NCBI RefSeq assembly: GCF_024347635.1 | Contig: NZ_AP025511.1 | Span: 62,001 to 126,000 of the forward strand | Source of the DNA: Vibrio tasmaniensis | Lineage (GTDB): Bacteria; Pseudomonadota; Gammaproteobacteria; Enterobacterales; Vibrionaceae | Length of the DNA stretch: 64,000 nucleotides | Direction of reading: 5' to 3' | Shown here: positions 56,024-64,000 of the stretch, one piece after another | Position numbering within the stretch: the first letter of the stretch is position 1 | How the letters are laid out: every line of letters starts with the position of its first letter | The notes under the pieces: generated by a model | Seen by the model: the letters and a program-made list of their open reading frames with translations, nothing else | Told to the model about the DNA's origin: nothing | The model's database searches: none | Translations under genes and position numbers: made by a program

Positions 56024-56443
56024 ATGAAAAAAAGTACTCTAATTAATTCTGAACTCTCTTACTTAGTGGCGACTCTTGGCCACACAGATGAAATCACGAT
56101 TTGTGACGCGGGCTTACCGATTCCAGACCACGTAACTCGCATTGATCTTGCTCTGACTCACGGTGTACCAAGCTTTCAGCAAACGGTTAAAACTATGCTG
56201 GATGAATCTCAAATTGAAGGTGTTGTGATTGCAGAAGAGTTTGCGAAAGTCAGCCCAGAGCATCACGCTGCGCTGATTGATTTGATCAAGACAGAAGAAG
56301 CGCGTTGCGGCAAACCGCTTTCGATTACGTACATCACTCATGAAGAATTCAAAGAGCGTACGCATGAAAGCCGCGCAGTGATTCGCACAGGTGAATGCAC
56401 ACCATATGCGAATGTCATTTTCCAAGCTGGCGTAACGTTTTAG
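56024..56443 (+). CDS. rbsD: D-ribose pyranase
   Basis: 139 aa from ATG 56024, where the family N-terminus begins ([34 protein letters not shown]); the frame extends upstream through the operators to 55919 but that is not coding. Histidine of LGHTD and the aspartate of CDAGLP are the catalytic pair; [25 protein letters not shown] is the C-terminal signature. Interconverts beta-pyranose and furanose forms of ribose. First gene of the operon. Confidence 0.95.
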   Translation: MKKSTLINSELSYLVATLGHTDEITICDAGLPIPDHVTRIDLALTHGVPSFQQTVKTMLDESQIEGVVIAEEFAKVSPEHHAALIDLIKTEEARCGKPLSITYITHEEFKERTHESRAVIRTGECTPYANVIFQAGVTF

Positions 56444-56532
56444 CTCAAGCGAAACGTAACGACAGTCCAGCGTCATTGCTGAACAAAGATAGACACAACC
56501 AAATACAACTGGCCCCGAGTAAAGGAACCGAC

Positions 56533-58038
56533 ATGACTCAAGCCATTTTAGAACTTAGCTCAATTGAGAAAGCCTTCCCAGGTGTGAAAGCACTGGATAA
56601 GGCAAGCCTCAACGTTTACCCAGGACGCGTAATGGCGTTAATGGGTGAGAACGGTGCAGGTAAATCAACGCTTATGAAAGTGCTCACCGGCATTTACCAC
56701 TTGGATGGCGGCACTATCGCCTACCAAGGTAAACCAGCGGCATTTAAAGGACCTCGTGATTCACAACAAGCCGGCATTAGTATCATTCACCAAGAATTGA
56801 ACCTAATTCCTGAGCTAACCATCGCCGAGAACATCTTCTTAGGTCGTGAAATCACAGGCACCATGGGACGTATCTTGTGGAACGATATGTACCAAGAAGC
56901 GGACAAGCTACTTAAACGCCTTAACGTAAAACACAGTTCAAAAACACCTTTAGGTCAGCTAAGCCTTGGTGAGCAACAAATGGTAGAGATAGCGAAAGCC
57001 CTATCGTTTGAATCTAAGGTCATCATCATGGATGAGCCAACGGATGCACTAACAGATACCGAAACTGAGTCTCTGTTCAAGGTAATTAATGAGCTGCGTT
57101 CTGAAGGCTGCGGCATTGTTTACATCTCTCACCGCTTGAAAGAGATTTTTGAAATTTGCGATGACATCACCGTACTTCGTGACGGTAAGTTCATTGGTCA
57201 GTGTGAAGTAAAAGACACCGACGAAGATGGCCTAATCGAAATGATGGTTGGCCGTAAACTGGACGAGCAATATCCACGTATCGGACAGAGCCACGGTGAA
57301 ACCTGCCTTGAAGTGATTGGCCTGACTGGTTCTGGTGTTCATGACGTGAGCTTTACGCTAAAGCGTGGTGAAATCCTGGGTGTATCTGGCCTAATGGGCG
57401 CAGGTCGTACCGAACTGATGAAAGTGATTTACGGTGCCCTTCCAAGTGAGCGCGGCGTCATCAACCTAGAAAACAAAACCATCAACCCTGTAAGCCCGAA
57501 AGATGGCTTGGCGAATGGCATTGCTTACATCTCTGAAGACCGTAAAGGCGATGGCTTAGTTCTAGGGCTTTCTGTTAAAGAGAATATGTCTTTATGTTCA
57601 CTTGACCTACTGACAAAAAGCGGTCAAATCCAACATAAAGATGAAGTAATGGCGGTTGATGACTTCATCAAGTTATTCAACATCAAGACCCCGACTCGCG
57701 AGCAAATCATTGGCAACCTTTCTGGTGGTAACCAACAGAAAGTAGCTATCGCTAAAGGCTTGATGACAAAACCAAAAGTATTGATTCTCGATGAGCCAAC
57801 GCGTGGTGTCGATGTCGGTGCTAAGAAAGAGATTTACCAACTCATTAATAAGTTTAAAGCCGATGGCATGAGCATTATTTTGGTCTCATCTGAAATGCCA
57901 GAAGTGTTAGGAATGAGTGACCGCATCATGGTGATGCATGAAGGCCGTGTAAGCGGTGAATTTGATGCTAAAGAAGCAAACCAAGAATTATTACTGGCGT
58001 GTGCGGTCGGTAAAAAGATCAACGAGGACGCAGCATGA
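56533..58038 (+). CDS. rbsA: Ribose ABC transporter ATPase
   Basis: 501 aa from ATG 56533 (AAAGGAACCGAC upstream); the frame is open to 56395 but overlaps rbsD. Two domains: Walker [12 protein letters not shown], signature [15 protein letters not shown], Walker [21 protein letters not shown] (as in E. coli RbsA). The second domain has the degenerate P-loop [11 protein letters not shown] and [30 protein letters not shown]. Energises ribose import. Overlaps rbsC by 4 nt. Confidence 0.96.
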   Translation: MTQAILELSSIEKAFPGVKALDKASLNVYPGRVMALMGENGAGKSTLMKVLTGIYHLDGGTIAYQGKPAAFKGPRDSQQAGISIIHQELNLIPELTIAENIFLGREITGTMGRILWNDMYQEADKLLKRLNVKHSSKTPLGQLSLGEQQMVEIAKALSFESKVIIMDEPTDALTDTETESLFKVINELRSEGCGIVYISHRLKEIFEICDDITVLRDGKFIGQCEVKDTDEDGLIEMMVGRKLDEQYPRIGQSHGETCLEVIGLTGSGVHDVSFTLKRGEILGVSGLMGAGRTELMKVIYGALPSERGVINLENKTINPVSPKDGLANGIAYISEDRKGDGLVLGLSVKENMSLCSLDLLTKSGQIQHKDEVMAVDDFIKLFNIKTPTREQIIGNLSGGNQQKVAIAKGLMTKPKVLILDEPTRGVDVGAKKEIYQLINKFKADGMSIILVSSEMPEVLGMSDRIMVMHEGRVSGEFDAKEANQELLLACAVGKKINEDAA

Positions 58039-59027
58039 GTACTAAAACCATGAGCAAAACAACTGAAACTGAAGCGCCAAAGAAAAAACCGTTAATCAGC
58101 AAAGAATGGCTGATTGATCAAAAGTCATTGATTGCTTTGATCTTCCTGATTGTTGTCGTTTCTTTCTTAAACCCAAACTTTTTTACTGTCGACAACATTC
58201 TGAATATCCTGCGTCAAACCTCGGTTAACGCGATTATCGCTGTGGGTATGACGCTGGTTATCTTAACCGCGGGTATCGACTTGAGTGTTGGTTCTGTACT
58301 GGCTCTTTGTGGTGCATTCGCAGCCAGCATGATTGGCATGGAAATCCCAGTGATGATCGCAGTGCCAACCGCTCTAGTAGCTGGTGCAGCATTAGGTGCT
58401 ATCAGTGGTGTGATTATTGCCAAAGGTAAGGTTCAAGCCTTCATCGCAACGCTTGTGACTATGACACTACTTCGCGGCGTAACCATGGTTTACACCGACG
58501 GTCGCCCTATCTCAACAGGCTTCACTGACACAGCAGACGCATTCGCTTGGTTCGGTACAGGCTACGCAATGGGCATCCCAGTTCCAGTATGGATCATGGT
58601 CGTGGTATTCGCAGCGGTATGGTATCTACTTAACCACACACGTTTCGGTCGCTACGTTTACGCTCTAGGTGGCAACGAATCAGCAACTCGCCTATCAGGT
58701 ATTGATGTAGACAAAGTAAAAATCGGCGTTTACGCAATCTGTGGTCTATTGGCAGCAGTGGCAGGCATCATCGTGGCATCGCGTTTGTCATCAGCTCAAC
58801 CAACAGCAGGTATGGGTTATGAGCTAGACGCCATCGCAGCCGTAGTTCTTGGCGGCACAAGCTTAGCCGGCGGTCGTGGTCGCATCATGGGTACATTGAT
58901 TGGTGCACTGATTATCGGCTTCCTAAACAACGCCCTAAACCTATTAGACGTATCTTCTTACTACCAGATGATTGCAAAAGCAGTGGTTATTCTTCTGGCG
59001 GTATTGGTCGACAACAAAAACAAGTAA
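58035..59027 (+). CDS. rbsC: Ribose ABC transporter permease
   Basis: 330 aa, about ten helices. Conserved [22 protein letters not shown] and the cytoplasmic [37 protein letters not shown] signature of sugar BPD permeases. N-terminal cytoplasmic extension of about 25 residues rich in Thr/Lys. Overlaps rbsA by 4 nt. Confidence 0.96.
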   Translation: MSTKTMSKTTETEAPKKKPLISKEWLIDQKSLIALIFLIVVVSFLNPNFFTVDNILNILRQTSVNAIIAVGMTLVILTAGIDLSVGSVLALCGAFAASMIGMEIPVMIAVPTALVAGAALGAISGVIIAKGKVQAFIATLVTMTLLRGVTMVYTDGRPISTGFTDTADAFAWFGTGYAMGIPVPVWIMVVVFAAVWYLLNHTRFGRYVYALGGNESATRLSGIDVDKVKIGVYAICGLLAAVAGIIVASRLSSAQPTAGMGYELDAIAAVVLGGTSLAGGRGRIMGTLIGALIIGFLNNALNLLDVSSYYQMIAKAVVILLAVLVDNKNK

Positions 59028-59100
59028 AACTCTGTTTTATATTAAAAAAATCTATCAGTAACAAACCTATAAACATTAAATCTATAAATAATGAAACAAC

Positions 59101-59125
59101 GAGCTAGGGTTATCCAACCTAGCTC
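59101..59125 (+). other. mRNA hairpin between rbsC and rbsB
   Basis: GAGCTAGG ... CCTAGCTC stem with a 9-nt loop, without a T-run, just before the rbsB ribosome-binding site. Suited to mRNA stability or processing rather than termination. Confidence 0.55.
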
Positions 59126-59148
59126 ACCCTACATAAAGGACTTACACC

Positions 59149-60027
59149 ATGAAAAAATTAGCGACTCTTATTTCTGCTGCTCTTCTTTCTACAACAGTAT
59201 CTGTGTCTGCACAGGCGCAAGATACAATGGCAATCGTTCTATCTACATTGAATAACCCATTCTTTGTAACCATGAAAGATGGCGCAGAAGCGAAAGCTGA
59301 AGAGCTAGGCTACAAGCTTATCGTTCTTGATTCTCAAAACGACCCAAGCAAAGAGCTTTCGAACATTGAAGATCTAACCATTCGTGGTGTTAAGGCAATC
59401 CTGATTAACCCAACGGATTCAGATGCAGTGTCTAACGCGATTCGCATTGCTAACCGTTCAAACATCCCAGTACTGACACTAGACCGTGGTGCAAGCCGTG
59501 GTGACGTAGTGAGCCACATTGCTTCTGATAACGTAATTGGCGGTGAAATGGCAGGTCACTACATCATGGAAAAAGTGGGCGAGAAAGCGAAAGTCATTCA
59601 ACTTGAAGGTATCGCGGGTACATCGGCTGCTCGTGAACGTGGCGAAGGCTTCATGAACGCAGTAAACGGCAGCGACCTTGAGCTTCTTGCAAGCCAACCT
59701 GCTGATTTCGACCGTACTAAAGGTCTGAACGTAATGGAAAACTTGCTTGCAGCTAACCCAGATGTACAAGCAGTATTCGCGCAGAACGATGAAATGGCAC
59801 TAGGTGCTCTTCGCGCCGTTCAAGCTTCAGGTAAAGAAGTGATGATCGTTGGCTTTGATGGCACTGAAGACGGTATCGCTGCTGTTAACCGCGGCCTACT
59901 AGGCGCAACGGTTGCACAACAGCCTGACCTAATCGGTTCTTTAGGTATTGAAATAGCTGACAAAGTACTGAAAGGCGAGACAGTAGACGAGTACGTACCA
60001 GTAGCTCTAAAAATCATCGCTAAATAA
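59149..60027 (+). CDS. rbsB: Periplasmic D-ribose-binding protein
   Basis: 292 aa. Signal peptide ending in AQA (about 24), then [41 protein letters not shown], the RbsB start, and further RbsB signatures [35 protein letters not shown] and [18 protein letters not shown]. Delivers ribose to RbsAC and to the chemoreceptor. Flanked by two hairpins, consistent with higher expression. Confidence 0.97.
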   Translation: MKKLATLISAALLSTTVSVSAQAQDTMAIVLSTLNNPFFVTMKDGAEAKAEELGYKLIVLDSQNDPSKELSNIEDLTIRGVKAILINPTDSDAVSNAIRIANRSNIPVLTLDRGASRGDVVSHIASDNVIGGEMAGHYIMEKVGEKAKVIQLEGIAGTSAARERGEGFMNAVNGSDLELLASQPADFDRTKGLNVMENLLAANPDVQAVFAQNDEMALGALRAVQASGKEVMIVGFDGTEDGIAAVNRGLLGATVAQQPDLIGSLGIEIADKVLKGETVDEYVPVALKIIAK

Positions 60028-60073
60028 GCTTGTTTGTTACTAAGTAATTCAGTTTAACGCTGAGATCTAATTA

Positions 60074-60099
60074 AGCAGGGAGTCCCCTATCTCCCTGCT
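60074..60099 (+). other. mRNA hairpin between rbsB and rbsK
   Basis: AGCAGGGAG ... CTCCCTGCT stem with an 8-nt loop and no T-run. As with the hairpin before rbsB, it may stop exonucleolytic decay and raise rbsB mRNA level, or act as a partial terminator. Confidence 0.55.
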
Positions 60100-60247
60100 C
60101 ATTAGCTCACTAACTTGCGACTCAAGAAAAAACAAAAAAACCGACAGTGCATCGCTGTTTCTCATAAGCCGTCTAACAAGGCGAGCAATTTACGTAATGA
60201 GAAAGACCCATGCATTTTCAAATACGATATATCATAAGGCTCGTATC

Positions 60248-61174
60248 ATGACTCAACTGATTGTTTTAGGTAGCGTTAACGCTGACCACGTACTGCAAGT
60301 TCCTTCGTTCCCTCGTCCGGGTGAAACCTTGATTGGCGGTAACTATCAGGTCATCCCTGGCGGCAAAGGTGCAAACCAAGCGGTAGCTGCAGCGCGATTA
60401 AACGCAGATATCGGCTTCATCGCCTGTGTCGGTGACGACCCATTTGGCATCAATATTCGTCAAGACTTTGCTAAAGATGGCATCAACATCGACGGCGTTA
60501 TCGTGGCAGAAAACACGCCGACAGGCATCGCGATGATCCAAGTATCAGCAACCGGCGAAAACAGTATTTGTCTTTCTGCAGAAGCCAACAACAAGCTGAC
60601 TTGCGACCAAATTGAACCGCACCTAGAGAAGATTCGCGGCGCTAAATACCTTCTAACTCAACTTGAAACGCCAATTGAAGGCATTGAATACGCAGCAAAA
60701 ATAGCAAAAGAGAGTGGCACTCAAGTTATTCTAAACCCGGCACCTGCTCGTCCATTATCGGATTCATTGCTTGCGTGTGTCGATGTGATTACACCCAACG
60801 AAACAGAAGCAGAAGTTTTGACAGGCATTACCGTTACTGACAGCGCATCCGCTCATCAGGCAGCTTTGGCTTTGCACGCAAAAGGCATCGAGACGGTAAT
60901 GATCACGCTTGGCGCGAAAGGCGTTTGGGTAAGTAAAAACGATAAAGGTGAGCTAATCGCAGGTTTTCGCGTTGAAGCAACGGATACAACCGCTGCTGGT
61001 GATACCTTCAACGGCGCATTGGTGACAGGCTTGCTTGAAGATATGCCACTTGAGCGCGCGATTAAGTTTGCTCATGCCGCTGCTGCTATTTCAGTGACAC
61101 GCTTTGGTGCTCAAACGTCGATTCCGAGCCGTTCTGAAACCGATGCGTTTTTATCAGAGCAATTATCTGCCTAG
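60248..61174 (+). CDS. rbsK: Ribokinase
   Basis: 308 aa from ATG 60248; the frame is open to 60197 but the family start TQLIVLGSVNADHVL begins here. PfkB family: GGNYQVIPGGKGANQAVAAARL (substrate motif) and ATDTTAAGDTFNGALVTGL (catalytic Asp in TAAGDT). Phosphorylates ribose to ribose-5-phosphate. Fourth step of the operon order D-A-C-B-K-R. Confidence 0.96.
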   Translation: MTQLIVLGSVNADHVLQVPSFPRPGETLIGGNYQVIPGGKGANQAVAAARLNADIGFIACVGDDPFGINIRQDFAKDGINIDGVIVAENTPTGIAMIQVSATGENSICLSAEANNKLTCDQIEPHLEKIRGAKYLLTQLETPIEGIEYAAKIAKESGTQVILNPAPARPLSDSLLACVDVITPNETEAEVLTGITVTDSASAHQAALALHAKGIETVMITLGAKGVWVSKNDKGELIAGFRVEATDTTAAGDTFNGALVTGLLEDMPLERAIKFAHAAAAISVTRFGAQTSIPSRSETDAFLSEQLSA

Positions 61175-61326
61175 CTTGATACCCATATGAAGGCTTAACT
61201 CCTGAGCTAAACCGTAGTTAACGGATGTTAGCCTTCAAATTCGGTAACAACAAATAACAAGCATAAGCCCCTGTATTCAGGCAGAATATCGCGCAACGTG
61301 GCAAGTTACTCCCACAAGGATTTTTT

Positions 61327-62328
61327 ATGGCAACAATGAAAGACGTCGCTCGGCTAGCAAAGGTTTCTACTTCAACCGTCAGCCATGTGATCAACAAGTC
61401 ACGTTTTGTCAGTGAAGAGATTGCTGAGCGTGTTAACAGTGCGGCTAAAGAACTCAACTACGCGCCGTCTGCATTGGCTCGCAGCTTGAAAATGAAGCAA
61501 ACCAAAACCTTGGGCATGTTGGTTACTACCTCTACCAACCCATTCTTTGGCGAAGTAGTAAAAGGTGTTGAACGTCGTTGTTATGAGAAAGGCTACAACC
61601 TTATCTTGTGTAATACAGAAGGCGATAGCGAACGCATGAAATCCTCTATCGATACCTTGCTACAAAAGCGTGTCGATGGCTTGATGCTGATGTGTTCAAC
61701 GCTTGAAGGTCAACATATCGATGTGTTCGAGCGCTACCCAGAGTTGCCTGTCGTGGTAATGGACTGGGGTCCAATGCTGTTCGCAAGTGATAAGATCCAA
61801 GACAACTCGCATCAAGGCGGCTACATGGCAACCAAGCACTTGATCGATAACGGTCACGCTCAAATTGGTTGTATCACTGGCCCACTGCACCGCAATCAAG
61901 CATCTTCTCGTTATCAAGGCTTCAAGCAAGCGATGGAAGAAGCGAAGCTCGAGATCAACCCTAAATGGATTGTTGAATCAAACTTCGAATGCGATGGCGG
62001 TTTTGACTCATACCAAACCTTAAAAGCGCGTGGCGAAATGCCATCGGCACTGTTTGTTAGCAATGACATGATGGCAATGGGTGTGATTCACGCTGCGGCT
62101 CAAGATGGCACATCGATTCCAAATGATCTTTCGATTATTGGCTACGATGACATCCACTTGTCTAAATACATGACCCCAGCTTTGAGCACTATCCACCAGC
62201 CAAAACACCGTTTAGGTAAAGCAGCCGTAGATACTCTATTGAACCGACTCAAAACCCCTGATGCGTATCCGCAGGTTGTTGAGTTAGAGCCAACGTTAGT
62301 TGAACGAAGCAGCGTAAAAGCGATTTAG
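61327..62328 (+). CDS. rbsR: Ribose operon repressor RbsR (LacI family)
   Basis: 333 aa. LacI-type helix-turn-helix at the N-terminus (ATMKDVARLAKVSTSTVSHVINKSRFVSEE) and the hinge helix LARSLKMKQTKTLG; the ligand domain resembles periplasmic ribose-binding proteins. It is the last gene of the operon and the obvious binder of the two perfect palindromes ahead of rbsD. SD: CAAGGA. Own gap of 150 bp after rbsK. Confidence 0.95.
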   Translation: MATMKDVARLAKVSTSTVSHVINKSRFVSEEIAERVNSAAKELNYAPSALARSLKMKQTKTLGMLVTTSTNPFFGEVVKGVERRCYEKGYNLILCNTEGDSERMKSSIDTLLQKRVDGLMLMCSTLEGQHIDVFERYPELPVVVMDWGPMLFASDKIQDNSHQGGYMATKHLIDNGHAQIGCITGPLHRNQASSRYQGFKQAMEEAKLEINPKWIVESNFECDGGFDSYQTLKARGEMPSALFVSNDMMAMGVIHAAAQDGTSIPNDLSIIGYDDIHLSKYMTPALSTIHQPKHRLGKAAVDTLLNRLKTPDAYPQVVELEPTLVERSSVKAI

Positions 62329-62431
62329 TGCGCCTTTCTACAAATCTAAATAACTGCTCCAAACAACAAAGCCGAGCAGTGCAGCAAAGCAACTAGCCAA
62401 GGCAACATCCTACACAACAGACCTAAATAAC

Positions 62432-62462
62432 AAAGGGCAAGGTTATCTAACCTTGCCCTTTT
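62432..62462. terminator. Bidirectional terminator after rbsR
   Basis: 14-bp stem AAAGGGCAAGGTTA / TAACCTTGCCCTTT with a 2-3 nt loop, T-rich on the plus strand and ending CTTTG on the minus strand. Confidence 0.87.
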
Positions 62463-62489
62463 CGATCTTAATACGCTTCACTTGTCTTG

Positions 62490-63305
62490 TTAACGATTCA
62501 ACGCAGACGCTATCTGTTGTATTTCATCTAACACATCAACACCATTGTATTGAGGCGCAATAGACAAGTCTTGAATATTAATCGTTTCAACAGACTGATG
62601 CTCACTGAGTTGAAGCATTAAGTCTCCCTTCGGTGAATAGGTTCTACTGCCGCCACAATATGTCGCGGTAAAGGCATCAACCACATCTTGCCCGACGCGA
62701 TTACAGGTCACGATATGACACCCTTCTTCTAACGCTCTTGCTTGTGCAATGGCAAAGCTATGATGACCACCAAAATTCGCAGGATGGAGAATAACGTCTA
62801 CCGACTGATACGGTCTCATGATCTCCGGGAACCATATATCAAAGCAAATCGCGACACCGAACTTCAAGCCTTTGTATTCAAAAGTAAGAAGTTCATTTCC
62901 TCTAGAAAAGTACTCTTTGTCGAATTTCGTTTGACTGACTTTTCTGTATTTATGACGCAAACCTGAACCATCAACCACCACAACGCTATTGTAATACTGA
63001 CCATTATCTTCCTCAGCGACACCCGCAACGATTAACGTCTGATGTTTCGTGGCAAGCGCAGTTAATGAATCAATGGTCGGGCTGTTATTGAAGTCTTCAC
63101 ACAGTTCATGAATTTCTGCGGCATCGTTAAAGATATATCCAGTAGAGAACAGTTCAGGCAGCAACGTGATATCACCCACTGTCGTCTCAGCTTCCAAAAG
63201 CTCAGAGACTCGCGAGATGTTCATTTGTTTATTTTTGTATTCAACTTCAAGCTGGACAAGAGTGACGCTGACACTATTCAAAATCGAATCCTTACTGGGT
63301 AACAC
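62490..63305 (-). CDS. Carbon-nitrogen hydrolase (nitrilase/amidase family)
   Basis: 271 aa. Catalytic triad visible: Glu in LLPELFSTGY, Lys in LRHKYRKVSQTKF, Cys in FGVAICFDIWFPE; also VDVILHPANFGG. This is an omega-amidase/N-carbamoyl-type nitrilase-superfamily enzyme. The frame opens with GTG at 63305, but a TTG at 63281 preceded by AAGGA gives a more typical N-terminus (NSVSVTLVQLEVEY), so the start is uncertain. Single gene; substrate unknown. Confidence 0.88.
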   Translation of the reverse strand: MLPSKDSILNSVSVTLVQLEVEYKNKQMNISRVSELLEAETTVGDITLLPELFSTGYIFNDAAEIHELCEDFNNSPTIDSLTALATKHQTLIVAGVAEEDNGQYYNSVVVVDGSGLRHKYRKVSQTKFDKEYFSRGNELLTFEYKGLKFGVAICFDIWFPEIMRPYQSVDVILHPANFGGHHSFAIAQARALEEGCHIVTCNRVGQDVVDAFTATYCGGSRTYSPKGDLMLQLSEHQSVETINIQDLSIAPQYNGVDVLDEIQQIASALNR

Positions 63306-63402
63306 TTCAAACTTGGACTAAGAACGACAGGGTAAGATAATCCCCCATCGCTTGCTGACTCGAGCGCCAATGGTTGAAGCAAGCGCACACTCTCATAAGC
63401 AC

Positions 63403-63834
63403 TCAGTTCATATACTTCATCAGCTTGGGCTCTGGCAAAACTGGTGGTGTGCTGTCCATGTAGGTTAAGAAGTTTTCCCACACCTCATGCGTTCTTTGTT
63501 TAGTCAGCTTAGTTTTGCAAGAAAGCGCCATAAGACCTCGAATTGAACCATCACGCCATTGGGTATACACCGAGTCACAATGTGCCGTCATGTAAGCTTG
63601 CCAACTGTCTTGAGCCATCTTGATTGAGCTAACCAACTCCGCATCATAAGCATTGTGTTCAAAGCTCGCTTCAAGGTATTGATCAAGCTCCACTTGTGCA
63701 GTTTCCAACTCAATCGACGCACAGTGATTGATCTCTATGGTATTCATTGCATTCTCGCAATCGACAACATCATCGGATGCTGATGCAAGCAAAGGTAAAC
63801 ACGTTAATAACACGACCGTTAAAGCCTTTTTCAT
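63403..63834 (-). CDS. DUF1311 (LprI-like) secreted protein
   Basis: 143 aa. Signal peptide ends in ASA (about 19); mature protein has the DUF1311 layout: CENAMNTIEINHCASIELETAQVELDQYLE, then MAQDSWQAYMTAHCDSVY and GSIRGLMALSCKTKLTKQRTHEVW. Four cysteines likely form two disulfides. Family members act as periplasmic lysozyme inhibitors or are uncharacterised. ATG with GAGGGGATAAATA upstream. Confidence 0.88.
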   Translation of the reverse strand: MKKALTVVLLTCLPLLASASDDVVDCENAMNTIEINHCASIELETAQVELDQYLEASFEHNAYDAELVSSIKMAQDSWQAYMTAHCDSVYTQWRDGSIRGLMALSCKTKLTKQRTHEVWENFLTYMDSTPPVLPEPKLMKYMN

Positions 63835-63873
63835 TATTTATCCCCTCATTCAAAAGCACATATATGCGCCCTA

Positions 63874-64000
63874 TTAATGCCAAGCATTACGAATCTTAAC
63901 GACATAAGACGCCAATTGTTGATAACTGCGTTTAGGATTATGTCCAAAAACCACAAGAGCATACAACCACAGAACAAGAAGCATGGAAAACAAACCTGAC
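63874..64000 (-). CDS. C-terminal end of a membrane protein, 5' part outside window
   Basis: Reading frame entering from the right edge and ending at a TAA (63874-63876): hydrophobic LFSMLLVLWLYALVVF followed by HNPKRSYQQLASYVVKIRNAWH. It looks like a last transmembrane helix and a basic tail. It lies about 40 nt upstream of the DUF1311 gene and might share its operon. Too little is visible to name a family. Confidence 0.5.
   Translation of the reverse strand, partial: SGLFSMLLVLWLYALVVFGHNPKRSYQQLASYVVKIRNAWH

Noticed and set aside
56395..56532. Upstream extension of the rbsA frame
   Set aside because: It overlaps the end of rbsD in another frame; the ATP-binding family start and ribosome-binding site are at 56533.

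Overview
The window looks like part of a Vibrio genome, probably the secondary chromosome of a Splendidus-clade species. This is inferred from moderate GC, Vibrio-type gene pairs (an NspS/MbaA-like pair, a YgjV-like protein, a prolyl aminopeptidase) and a complete F-type ATP synthase operon outside the usual housekeeping neighbourhood. It is ordinary chromosomal DNA with patches of accessory genes. I saw no rRNA, tRNA, CRISPR array, prophage or complete insertion sequence.

Layout. (1) 1-11.6 kb: a leftward moxR-DUF58-DUF4381-VWA-VWA/TPR operon of the Bat type, a leftward gene for an eight-haem cytochrome c with HEAT/TPR-like repeats, and two divergent, paralogous, secreted sulfatases. Upstream regions of moxR and of the rightward sulfatase share an AT-rich motif (TTAGTTATAA). 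(2) 11.6-16.7 kb: small accessory genes (DUF2057/YccT-like protein, two GNAT acetyltransferases, a secreted fasciclin-domain protein, a cupin, YgjV, LysE exporter), interspersed with a MITE-like repeat, an 8-bp tandem repeat and a deletion scar carrying the first codons of a phzF-type gene. (3) 17-22.4 kb: a polyamine-binding protein and GGDEF/EAL receptor pair (NspS/MbaA-like), then a leftward pair of a molybdopterin-oxidoreductase-like periplasmic protein and a degenerate GGDEF protein. (4) 22.7-27.4 kb: a compact cbb3-type oxidase operon (cytochrome c, CcoN, CcoO and a five-haem CcoP fused to a three-haem dehydrogenase-type cytochrome).

(5) 28-38.5 kb: a prolyl aminopeptidase, then a leftward cluster RidA - aldehyde dehydrogenase - membrane dipeptidase - BCCT transporter - 607-aa unknown - DUF3726, with a divergent LysR regulator. 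It looks like a catabolic system for a compatible-solute-like substrate that I cannot name, and it is the best candidate here for an undescribed pathway. (6) 38.5-46.3 kb: an 814-bp non-coding leader with tandem repeats, then atpIBEFHAGDC. (7) 46.4-52.8 kb: an S4-domain RNA-binding protein and the yejABEF peptide ABC transporter. (8) 53-55.7 kb: an endonuclease/exonuclease/phosphatase-family protein, an outer-membrane beta-barrel and a stand-alone winged-helix protein. (9) 55.9-62.3 kb: the ribose operon rbsDACBKR with two perfect LacI-family operators. (10) 62.5-64 kb: a nitrilase-family hydrolase, a DUF1311 protein and the 3' end of a membrane-protein gene cut by the window edge.

All family calls come from reading the sequence by eye; no searches were run. 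Start sites were chosen by ribosome-binding site and family N-terminus, so some differ from the longest open frame.
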